Below are positions 53,426-60,892 of a stretch of DNA of 64,000 nt, in pieces. This DNA is from Acidobacteriota bacterium (GTDB lineage Bacteria > Acidobacteriota > Blastocatellia > Pyrinomonadales > Pyrinomonadaceae), in the NCBI GenBank assembly GCA_019639115.1, contig JAHBSM010000008.1:113585-177584 (forward strand). Direction: 5' to 3'. Each line of letters starts with the position of its first letter. Positions within the stretch are counted from its first letter, which is position 1. The notes beneath the pieces were generated by a model, which saw only the letters and a list, made by a program, of their open reading frames with translations, was not told the origin of the DNA and searched no databases. The translations under genes and the position numbers were made by a program.

Positions 53426-54205
53426 ATGTTAGACGAAAAACAGGCGTCAGACGAGATCGAGAGCGATGTGGCCGAACTTCTGCGGTCGCTGCGTCGCGTC
53501 GATGCGCCCGGAGATATGCTTTTCCGCATTCGAGCTCGCATCGCCGATCGCGCACCGCGCGGCGGACTCGGCTGGCGAGCCGTGCTTGCTTACGCGATGC
53601 CTCTCGCCCTACTTGCGGCAGGTGTGATCGCGTATCTGGCCCTGCTTGGAGGCTCGCCGGAAACGGTGGTCGATGAATCGGCCGCGGTAAATGCTCCCAT
53701 CCTGATCAACGCCGAGCCGCCGTCGACGGCTCCTGATGTGGCAATTGAGACCGTGGCGACGAACCGACGTGAGGTGTCGGCCACGAATTCGTCTGCTGCC
53801 CAGCCTTCCCGAACGGGCTCGCAGGCCTTAGATGTCAGAGATAACAGAACGACCTCGACCGATGAAGCCGCCAGAGAGGGCCGCCGGATCATGCCTAGGG
53901 GGATGGAGACCAGGCAGCGAGACGGTCACAAGCCGCGAGATTTTCAGGAACCTGTCTTTTTGTCGCCGTCTGACGTGCTTGATCAGATCGGCCTCAAGGT
54001 CGTGTCCGTAGATGGCGGCCTAAGAGTCGAGTCGGTACGAGATCGAAGCCTCGCCGGCAGGTCCGGCGTGCGTCAGGGAGACGTGATCGAGGCCATAGAT
54101 GACCGCAAGATCGATAAGAATTCAATGCTCTCGGTTCCTTTCAACGGACGCATCCTCAAAGTGGTTCGAGACGGCACGCCGGTCGTCGTAGAACTCAAGC
54201 CCTGA
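53426..54205 (+). CDS. Putative anti-sigma factor with PDZ domain
   Basis: The ATG directly follows the sigma-factor stop codon. The 259-residue protein has a cytoplasmic helical N-terminus (about residues 1-50, DVAELLRSLRRVDAPGDM), one membrane helix (about 55-74, ALLAAGVIAYLALLGG), a Ser/Thr/Ala/Pro-rich linker, and a C-terminal periplasmic PDZ domain at about residues 175-259 (LVVSVDGGLRVESVRDRS, GVRQGDVIEAIDDRK, then VVRDGTPVVVELK). No zinc-binding HxxxCxxC motif is present. The topology and gene order suggest that it holds the sigma factor at the membrane and that the PDZ domain senses peptides or misfolded proteins outside. This is inference. Confidence 0.85.
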   Translation: MLDEKQASDEIESDVAELLRSLRRVDAPGDMLFRIRARIADRAPRGGLGWRAVLAYAMPLALLAAGVIAYLALLGGSPETVVDESAAVNAPILINAEPPSTAPDVAIETVATNRREVSATNSSAAQPSRTGSQALDVRDNRTTSTDEAAREGRRIMPRGMETRQRDGHKPRDFQEPVFLSPSDVLDQIGLKVVSVDGGLRVESVRDRSLAGRSGVRQGDVIEAIDDRKIDKNSMLSVPFNGRILKVVRDGTPVVVELKP

Positions 54206-54251
54206 CCGATCCCTTGCCCCGACCGCGACATAGAGAAGCCGGCCTTCTGTC

Positions 54252-54260
54252 TGGTATAAT
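54252..54260 (+). promoter_or_regulatory. Candidate extended -10 promoter for the amidohydrolase gene
   Basis: TGG directly precedes a perfect TATAAT at 54255-54260, matching an extended -10, 38 bases before the ATG at 54298. There is no good -35 box at 16-18 bases. Confidence 0.45.
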
Positions 54261-54297
54261 CGTGCCTTGCGCAGATCCGAATGCGGGAGCAATTATT

Positions 54298-55974
54298 ATG
54301 AGAATTCGGCCTTTGTCCTCGTTGATCGTGTTAGCGATCCTGTCAGCCGGCTTGCCGTTTGGAGCGTTGGCACGAAGCGTGTCCGCCGACATTGTGATAA
54401 ACAATGCGAACATCCGGACCATGGACGCGAGCCGAACGGTCGTACGGTCGCTTGCGATACTGAACGGCAGGATCGTCGCGCTCGGTGCCGAATCCGATAC
54501 CAAGCCGTTGATCGGCCCATCCACAAAGGTGATCGATGCCGGCGGCAAGACTATCGTTCCCGGATTCAACGACGCTCATGTGCATTTCATGGAAACGGGG
54601 ATGCAGTTGTCATCGGTGGACCTGCGCGACGCAAAAACGCCGCAGGAATTCGTAAGCCGGATCGCCGCGTTCGCTAAGAAACTGCCAAAAGGTCGTTGGA
54701 TACTCGGCGGGCAATGGGACCACGAGAATTGGACGCCGAACGATCTGCCGACAGCGGCGATGATCGATGCCGTGACGCCTGACAATCCAGTTTTTGTCAA
54801 CCGGCTCGACGGGCATATGTCGCTGGCTAACAGCCTCGCAATGCGGCTGGCTGGCGTGAGCCGCGATACGAAGGATGTCGATGGCGGAGTGATCGTGCGC
54901 AATGCGGCAGGCGATCCGACCGGTATTTTCAAGGACGCAGCGCAGGCCTATATCGAGAAAGTGATCCCGGAGGCTCCTTTCGAACAGAAACTCGAGGCTG
55001 CGAAAGCGATGAGCGACTACGCGGCCTCGCTCGGTGTGACAAGCGCTCAGGATATGTCTGGCGGCCGCGATGTCGGCGTTTATCAGGAACTGCTGCGGCA
55101 GGGCAAATTGAATACTCGCATATACGGATGCTCGCCGCTTGCCGACTACAAACGCTGGTCAAATACCGGTATCCATTACGCGTTTGGTTCGGCTATGCTC
55201 CGCGTCGGCTGCCTGAAAGGATATACCGACGGCAGCCTCGGATCCACGACCGCATGGTTCTTTGACCCGTATCTGGACGACCCGACCACCAGCGGTCTGC
55301 CGATGGCCGATGTCATGACAACGATGAAGAGCGATATCATCGCAGCGGACAAGGCGGGGCTTCAGATAAATATCCACGCGATCGGCGATCGTGCAAATGC
55401 GACGATACTGGATTATTACGCCGATCTTGACCGAACGAATGGCCCCCGCGACCGCCGATCACGGATAGAGCATGCGCAGCACTTGAGGCAGCAGGACATC
55501 GCAAGGTTCGGCAGGCAAAAGGTCATTGCGTCGATGCAGCCGTTCCACGTGATCGACGACGGCCGCTGGGCATGGAAACGGCTCGATGAGAAACGCCTAA
55601 AGGGCACTTACGCCTTCCGAACGCTGCTCGACACGGGAGCGGTCCTGGCTTTTGGTTCGGATTCGCCGGTGGCTCCGCTTGATCCGCTTCAGGGCATCTA
55701 TGCTGCGGTCACACGACGAACCCTCGACAACAAGAATCCGTCGGGGTGGATACCGGAGCAAAAGATTTCTGTCGATGAGGCAGTTCGTGCGTTCACGTAC
55801 GGCTCGGCATACGCTGAGTTCCAAGAGAACGAAAAAGGCTCGATCGAGATCGGCCGGTTAGCCGACCTGGTCATACTCTCGGACGACATTTTTGTCATCG
55901 AGCCTGTTAAGATCAAGGATGTCACGGTGCTAAAGACGATCGTGGACGGCCGCGTCGTTTTCGAAAGAAAATAG
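54298..55974 (+). CDS. Amidohydrolase family protein (YtcJ-type), secreted
   Basis: The 558-residue protein has a signal peptide (MRIRPLSSLIVLAILSAGLP, cleaved near GALARS). The metal-binding motif is HVHF in PGFNDAHVHFMETG; GGQWDHENW and further residues INIHAIGDRANA and GSDSPVAPLDPL complete the metal centre of an amidohydrolase of the exoenzyme type (the YtcJ group). ATG 54298 has GGGAG nine bases upstream. Such enzymes deacylate N-acyl compounds, often hydantoin-like, but the substrate is unknown. The gene has its own promoter, and the DUF4920 gene is 50 bases downstream. Confidence 0.92.
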   Translation: MRIRPLSSLIVLAILSAGLPFGALARSVSADIVINNANIRTMDASRTVVRSLAILNGRIVALGAESDTKPLIGPSTKVIDAGGKTIVPGFNDAHVHFMETGMQLSSVDLRDAKTPQEFVSRIAAFAKKLPKGRWILGGQWDHENWTPNDLPTAAMIDAVTPDNPVFVNRLDGHMSLANSLAMRLAGVSRDTKDVDGGVIVRNAAGDPTGIFKDAAQAYIEKVIPEAPFEQKLEAAKAMSDYAASLGVTSAQDMSGGRDVGVYQELLRQGKLNTRIYGCSPLADYKRWSNTGIHYAFGSAMLRVGCLKGYTDGSLGSTTAWFFDPYLDDPTTSGLPMADVMTTMKSDIIAADKAGLQINIHAIGDRANATILDYYADLDRTNGPRDRRSRIEHAQHLRQQDIARFGRQKVIASMQPFHVIDDGRWAWKRLDEKRLKGTYAFRTLLDTGAVLAFGSDSPVAPLDPLQGIYAAVTRRTLDNKNPSGWIPEQKISVDEAVRAFTYGSAYAEFQENEKGSIEIGRLADLVILSDDIFVIEPVKIKDVTVLKTIVDGRVVFERK

Positions 55975-56024
55975 CGATCACGGTGCCGCAGATACGTCGG
56001 AATTTCAGAGAAATACTTTCCAAT

Positions 56025-56555
56025 ATGAAGAACTTATTTTTTACTATCATGTTCGCGGCCATTTTGGCCGCAGGTGCATTCGGCCAAGAGGCCGGTGAGA
56101 AACGGAAGCCTACCGAAGCCGATAAGATAGCGGCCATCCCGTCGTCGGGATATCTGAAACGCGGCGAACCGATCGGCGGTGCAAAGAAAGTTTCGCTTGC
56201 TCGAGTGATGGCCGATCCGGCTAAATTTGCCGGTAAGACGGTGATCGTGGAAGGCGTCGTTGTCAGATCGTGCAAGACCGAAGGCTGTTGGGCCGAGGTC
56301 GCTCCGAATGCAGATGCCAAGAGCGTCCGCGTAAAGATGAAGGACCATTCTTTCTTCATCCCGCTCCAGTCGGCGGGATCGTATGCGCGAGTTCAGGGCA
56401 CGGTCCAGGTCAAGACCCTCTCTAAGGCGCAGGTCGATCACATGATCGAAGAGGACGGAGCCAAGTTCGATAAGATCAACCCCGACGGGACCGTCACGGA
56501 AGTGTCGTTCGAGGCGACGGGGATAGAGCTTACGGCTCGCAAGAAAAGCTATTGA
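56025..56555 (+). CDS. Secreted DUF4920 protein
   Basis: The 176-residue protein has a signal peptide (MKNLFFTIMFAAILAAGAFG, cleaved after GQE) from ATG 56025. The mature part has the DUF4920 pattern: VSLARVMADPAKFAGKTVIV, VVRSCKTEGCWAEVAPNADA, HSFFIPLQSAGSYARVQGTV. The Cys pair (CKTEGCW) and surrounding residues may bind a metal or form a disulfide. The family's function is unknown. The last four bases overlap the TTG start of dusB, so the two are translationally coupled. Confidence 0.87.
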   Translation: MKNLFFTIMFAAILAAGAFGQEAGEKRKPTEADKIAAIPSSGYLKRGEPIGGAKKVSLARVMADPAKFAGKTVIVEGVVVRSCKTEGCWAEVAPNADAKSVRVKMKDHSFFIPLQSAGSYARVQGTVQVKTLSKAQVDHMIEEDGAKFDKINPDGTVTEVSFEATGIELTARKKSY

Positions 56556-57637
56556 CCTTCGATAGTTTCAGGATACGAGACGTCCTCATCGACCCGCCGC
56601 TGATACTTTCACCGATGGCGGGCGTGACGGACTATACGTTTCGCCGGCTGATAAAACGCCGTGGCGGTGTTGGCCTGGTCGTGTCGGAGTTCATATCGGT
56701 CGAAGGGCTAACGCGAAATAATCCGAAATCAAAACGTCAGATGCGTTTCGATGAGGACGAGCGTCCGTTTGCCGTGCAGATATTCGGCGGCAGGCCGGAG
56801 CGGATGGCGATGGGCGCCGAGATGGCCGAAGAGGTCGGTGCCGACATTCTGGACGTGAACTGCGGCTGTCCCGCCCCAAAAGTGGTCAAAAATGGCGGCG
56901 GGTCGGGTTTGCTCCGCGAACCTCAACTGCTGGAAACGATCCTGAAGGAGATCAAGAAGAGCATCTCGATCCCTCTGACGCTCAAATTGCGGATCGGGTA
57001 TTCTGATTCGTCGATAAATGTGGTCGAGATCGCGAAGATGGCCGAGCAATGCGGCGTCGAGCACATTCAGGTGCACGGCCGCACTCGCGAACAAGGTTAC
57101 AAGGGACTGGCGGATTGGGATTGGATCCGCAGGGTCAAGGAGTCAGTTCGAGTCCCAGTGTCGGGGAACGGCGACATAACCACGCTCGAGTACGGACTCA
57201 GGAAATGGCGTGAATCGGGCGTGGACGGCATACTGATCGGACGCGGGGCGATGCAGAATCCGTGGATATTTCGGCAATTCGCCGATCTGATCGCGGGGAG
57301 CGAGCCTTATCAGCCGGACATTGCGGAGAAAAAGGCGGTGCTGTTGGAATTTTTTGCGATGTGCCGCGAAGAGATGCCCGAGCTCATAGCCCTGGGCAAG
57401 ATGAAGCAGCTCGCCGGCCAATTCACAAAAGGACTTGTTGGCGGTGCACAGTTTCGCCAGACGCTGTATCATTCGCAAAGCGCGGACGAGATCCTGGATA
57501 ATATCCAGACCTATTTCGAGACGCTCGGACGCCGTGCGACGTTTGGCGACGGAGTGGTCGAGGCAGATGCCGACGCCGACCTTACGTTCGAGACGTGCGA
57601 GGCTCCGGCGGCCATTGGTGCAACCCAAAGGGTGTGA
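56552..57637 (+). CDS. dusB: tRNA-dihydrouridine synthase
   Basis: The 361-residue FMN enzyme reduces uridine to dihydrouridine in the D loop of tRNA. It begins with a TTG that overlaps the DUF4920 stop codon (TTGA). Dus motifs are ILSPMAGVTDYTFRRLIKRR, AVQIFGGRPERMAMGAEMAE, DVNCGCPAPKVVKNGGGSGL with the catalytic Cys, VHGRTREQGYKGLADWDWIR and PVSGNGDI plus IGRGAMQNPWIF. The order and the last motif fit the DusB/NifR3 group. Translational coupling to a secreted protein is odd but common in compact genomes. Confidence 0.94.
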   Translation: MTFDSFRIRDVLIDPPLILSPMAGVTDYTFRRLIKRRGGVGLVVSEFISVEGLTRNNPKSKRQMRFDEDERPFAVQIFGGRPERMAMGAEMAEEVGADILDVNCGCPAPKVVKNGGGSGLLREPQLLETILKEIKKSISIPLTLKLRIGYSDSSINVVEIAKMAEQCGVEHIQVHGRTREQGYKGLADWDWIRRVKESVRVPVSGNGDITTLEYGLRKWRESGVDGILIGRGAMQNPWIFRQFADLIAGSEPYQPDIAEKKAVLLEFFAMCREEMPELIALGKMKQLAGQFTKGLVGGAQFRQTLYHSQSADEILDNIQTYFETLGRRATFGDGVVEADADADLTFETCEAPAAIGATQRV

Positions 57638-57687
57638 ACGACGTCTGAGAGAACGTAGTACCGACCGACACGAACAGCGAGGAAAAT

Positions 57688-58524
57688 ATGAAGAGAACCG
57701 TAACGATGTTTGCGGCCGTGCTGCTGCTGACTGCCGCCGCATTTGGCCAGAAAATAAAGCCTGAAGAGATCATTGCAAAGAGCCTGGAAGCGATAGGGAC
57801 CGCAGAAGCCCGCGGTGCGCTCAAAAATATGACGCATTCGGGAGATATGACTTTTGCCCAGGGCCCGACCGACCAGGCACCGGCAGGCGGCCGCGGCGTA
57901 ATGGCGTCCGAGGGGAACAAATTCGTTCTCGTGATGACCTTTCCCATACCGATCTATCCGATGGACAAGATGGCGTTTGACGGCAAAAGCGTCCGCGTCG
58001 GGTTCTCGCGGCCGGGTGTCCGCTCTGGGCTTGGCGAGTTTCTCGAAGGCTGTCCCGAGATACTCCGCGAAGGGCTGCTCGGCGGTGTTCTCAATACGGG
58101 ATGGGCATTGATCGATCCGGCATCGCGTGGAGCAAAGCTCTCGTCCGAGGGTATCAAAAAGATCGATGGCCGCGAGGTGTATGTCCTGTCGTACAATCCA
58201 AAAAAGGGCGGGAATACCAAGATCCGGCTCTATTTTGACAAGGAATCGTTCCGCCACGTCCGGACGGAATATTCGCGGATAATGTCAGCCCAAATGGGTG
58301 CGACGCCTGAAGCGTCCGCCAGGCAGTTAGAAAATACCGAAACGCTTACCGAAGATTTCCTTGATTTCAAGACCGAAAACGGCCTCACGCTGCCTAGGAC
58401 GTACAAGTTCAAGATGTTCGTTGAGAAGGGTAAGGCTACGCGTGAGTATTTTTACTCGATGACGGTCGTCGAGTCGTTCTACAATCAAGAGCTGGATGCG
58501 AATTCCTTTGATATCGGCACTTAA
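57688..58524 (+). CDS. Secreted LolA-like protein
   Basis: The 278-residue protein has a signal peptide (MKRTVTMFAAVLLLTAAAFG, cleaved after GQK). The mature part resembles the LolA fold: EEIIAKSLEAIGTAEARGAL, DGREVYVLSYNPKKGGNTKI and RLYFDKESFRHVRTEYSRIM. The last is the same strand pair as in the proteins encoded at 15943 and 51861. The function is unknown, perhaps lipid or lipoprotein handling in the periplasm. The last 29 bases overlap the start of the next gene in another frame. Confidence 0.8.
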   Translation: MKRTVTMFAAVLLLTAAAFGQKIKPEEIIAKSLEAIGTAEARGALKNMTHSGDMTFAQGPTDQAPAGGRGVMASEGNKFVLVMTFPIPIYPMDKMAFDGKSVRVGFSRPGVRSGLGEFLEGCPEILREGLLGGVLNTGWALIDPASRGAKLSSEGIKKIDGREVYVLSYNPKKGGNTKIRLYFDKESFRHVRTEYSRIMSAQMGATPEASARQLENTETLTEDFLDFKTENGLTLPRTYKFKMFVEKGKATREYFYSMTVVESFYNQELDANSFDIGT

Positions 58525-58972
58525 GCACGTAGCGGCGGCCCTCGCGATCATGATATCGGGAGCGGTCGCCGGCATTTCAGCACAGAGCACGGATGTGCGT
58601 TCACCGGCAGCCGTCGAACCGTATTCGATCCGTACGTCGGCAGCATACACGGTCGTCCTGTTGCGCAAAGCCGAGTTGGAGGCCGATCTGGCGACCTATT
58701 TGGACGACTACACCGAGTCGAACCCGAAGGTCGTCGATACTCGATTCGAGCTCGATCAGCTCAATCGGGACATCGACAAGCTGTTTGCGACCAAACCGAC
58801 CGAGACGGCAAAACTCACGGAATCACTGGGTAAGATGGTCGTTCGAAAGGCGGCCCTCGCAGCCGAATATAATCGGCTTCTGCTCACATACACTCCCGAG
58901 CACCCGCTCGTAAAACGCGCAAAGAAAAAGGCCGAGGTATTCGCTTCGGCCGTAAAACAATTGATCGGATAG
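58496..58972 (+). CDS. Secreted helical hypothetical protein
   Basis: The 158-residue protein has a signal peptide (ALKHVAAALAIMISGAVAGI, cleaved after SAQ) and then two long helices with a coiled-coil look: LLRKAELEADLATYLDDYTE and LTESLGKMVVRKAALAAEYN. The phrases YTESNPKV and YTPEHPLVKRAKKK resemble the spacer of Wzz/chain-length proteins (YTPxHP-V), which may reflect common ancestry or coincidence. The function is unknown. The start lies 29 bases inside the preceding gene. The gene is convergent with the foldase gene, whose stop is nine bases away. Confidence 0.7.
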   Translation: MRIPLISALKHVAAALAIMISGAVAGISAQSTDVRSPAAVEPYSIRTSAAYTVVLLRKAELEADLATYLDDYTESNPKVVDTRFELDQLNRDIDKLFATKPTETAKLTESLGKMVVRKAALAAEYNRLLLTYTPEHPLVKRAKKKAEVFASAVKQLIG

Positions 58973-58981
58973 AGCCAGGTT

Positions 58982-60037
58982 CTATTTGCCTGCCGGCTTT
59001 GCCTTGCGTTCGTCGGCGAACAGGATAGGCGACACCAGCGGCCTGTAGGTATCGTTGATCTTGATGTAGGCATCTTCGCGGAGCCTGGCCATGAATTTCT
59101 TGGTCGCTTCGGGAGCTTTTTCCTGCAGTATAGCCAGACGAACGGCGTTCTCGTCGAACTGAGCTTCGCCATTCGGGAGCTCGCGTTTGTCCACGCGGAG
59201 TATCGCCATGCCAAGTTCGTCCACGGCGAACGGCGCGGTGAATTCGCCGACCTTGACCCCTTTGAGCGGGTCACCTACGACCTCGACGATCTCAGATACC
59301 CGCAGGTCCTCGAGCTTGCCTTTTCCGTCGGAGATGATCGGCGTGTCGCCGGATTCTTTGGCTATTTTGTCAAAATCGCCGCCGGCCAGCAGTTGAGCGT
59401 AGATCTGTTTCGCCTTTTCGCGAACGGCCTTTTCGTCACGTCCTGCAAAACTCAGGAACATTTCACTGAACGAAACCGTTTCGGGCTTAAGGAACTTGCC
59501 TTTGTTTGCCTCGAAATACGCTTTCACCTCGCGGCCCGACGCTTCCCAATAGAGTTTTGACTGCACCTCACGCTGTATTAGCCGGTCGCGAGTGGCCTGT
59601 TTTCGCCACATTTCGCGGAGGTCGTCCGGCTCGACGCCCTGCGAACGCATCATCTGATATAGCGCGTCGAGCGTTCTCACGTTGTTCTGCTTCATGATCT
59701 CGACGAATCGTTGGTTCAGCGTCGCATCCACATCCTGATCGAGCCCGGCCTCTTTTGCCTTTTGGATCATCAACTCCTCGTTGATCAGATTCGCGATCAG
59801 CTCACCCTCGCGTTCGTTGACCAGACGCTCAGCTTCCTGTCGAGTCTTGCCGTCCTGTATGTAGGATTCGATCACGAATTTCTTTTCGCGTTTGATCCGC
59901 GAAAGGGTTATCACGCTGTCGTTAACCTGAGCGACGACCTCGTCCACCACACGAACTTCGGTTTCCTGGGCCGAAATAAAGGAAAAGCCGAGGAGCAGGA
60001 TACCGGCTAGACCGCCGAGTCGGAACATTTTATTCAT
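58982..60037 (-). CDS. SurA-like peptidylprolyl isomerase, secreted
   Basis: The 351-residue protein has a signal peptide (MNKMFRLGGLAGILLLGFSF, cleaved at ISAQ) from ATG 60037, preceded by GGAG seven bases upstream. A SurA-type N-terminal chaperone domain follows (VVAQVNDSVITLSRIKREKK, GELIANLINEELMIQKAKEA) and a parvulin domain at about residues 190-290 (VREKAKQIYAQLLAGGDFDK, FAVDELGMAILRV). It should fold outer-membrane proteins in the periplasm. The upstream 189 bases, up to the divergent metallopeptidase-like gene, hold no other feature that I recognise. Confidence 0.88.
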   Translation of the reverse strand: MNKMFRLGGLAGILLLGFSFISAQETEVRVVDEVVAQVNDSVITLSRIKREKKFVIESYIQDGKTRQEAERLVNEREGELIANLINEELMIQKAKEAGLDQDVDATLNQRFVEIMKQNNVRTLDALYQMMRSQGVEPDDLREMWRKQATRDRLIQREVQSKLYWEASGREVKAYFEANKGKFLKPETVSFSEMFLSFAGRDEKAVREKAKQIYAQLLAGGDFDKIAKESGDTPIISDGKGKLEDLRVSEIVEVVGDPLKGVKVGEFTAPFAVDELGMAILRVDKRELPNGEAQFDENAVRLAILQEKAPEATKKFMARLREDAYIKINDTYRPLVSPILFADERKAKPAGK

Positions 60038-60226
60038 CAAAAACTCCATCATTCGGGCAAATGAAACTTATATCGTTCACCGCCGCCAATTGCAACTCTG
60101 GGGTTTGATGCTTTCGAGGGGCCGAGGGTTCGTCAAAGTCGTTAACGGAGGCATTTTCTGGCATCGCGGACGGATTCGGTATTTCCTTTAATTGTCGGGT
60201 CTGCCTCGCCCGTAGCTCAAAACCAG

Positions 60227-60892
60227 ATGACAACCAAGTGCCGAGATTGCGGTTTCGTCAACTTTTCTTCCGATCCGGATTGCCCGCGCTGTTCGAACAA
60301 TGACCTTCTGACCGTCGATGCCGTATCTACTCGACCGGGCGTGCTTCGCCGGATCGTGATCTGCATTGCCGTATGCATCGGAGCGGTCGCGGCGTTCCAC
60401 TTTTCGCTTATTTTGACCTCCGAACCGCTTCGGCCGGACGAAAGGGCGGCAATAGAGCGTTCGATCTCGGTCCTGGAGGAACGCGGATTCACCAGAGAGG
60501 CGTTCCTGCTCAGAAGGCTGGCCATTTTCCGGCGATCAGATAATTGGTTCAACTCCATCTCGCCCAAGGAGAATGCGTTCGCCGCGACGAATTTCCCGTT
60601 CGAGATCGTGACGCTTTATCCGGACCTGTTCACCTATCCGTACGATGACGTTGAGCGAGCTGCGATCCTGCTGCATGAATCCAGGCATCTGGCGGGCGGC
60701 GACGAACGCGACGCTTATGAATTCGTGTGGCGCAGCCGCGACCGGCTCGGGTGGTCGCAGGAGAGATATGTTCATTCGCCGACTTGGCGAAACGTCCGCA
60801 CGCAGACTCGCGAGGTTGTGCCGCACCTTTTCCAATGCGAATTCAACGAAGAGAACGACTGCACCGAAGTGTCTAGATTCGATCGTCGCTGA
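60227..60892 (+). CDS. Zinc-ribbon/TM/HExxH protein, unknown
   Basis: The 221-residue protein begins with a zinc ribbon (CRDCGFVN with CPRC further on: CxxC-x9-CxxC), followed by one membrane helix (about residues 42-65, IVICIAVCIGAVAAFHFSLI). The outer part has LLHESRHLAGGDERDAYEF, an HExxH motif with an acidic cluster after it, as in zinc peptidases. The ribbon would lie in the cytoplasm and the HExxH domain outside or in the periplasm. I cannot assign a family. The last 20 bases overlap the 3' end of mfd on the other strand. Confidence 0.75.
   Translation: MTTKCRDCGFVNFSSDPDCPRCSNNDLLTVDAVSTRPGVLRRIVICIAVCIGAVAAFHFSLILTSEPLRPDERAAIERSISVLEERGFTREAFLLRRLAIFRRSDNWFNSISPKENAFAATNFPFEIVTLYPDLFTYPYDDVERAAILLHESRHLAGGDERDAYEFVWRSRDRLGWSQERYVHSPTWRNVRTQTREVVPHLFQCEFNEENDCTEVSRFDRR

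Noticed and set aside
60038..60226. Possible RNA gene or regulatory element between the SurA-like gene and the zinc-ribbon gene
   Set aside because: No tRNA fold, strong hairpin or repeat was found; only the promoters of the two divergent genes are expected.
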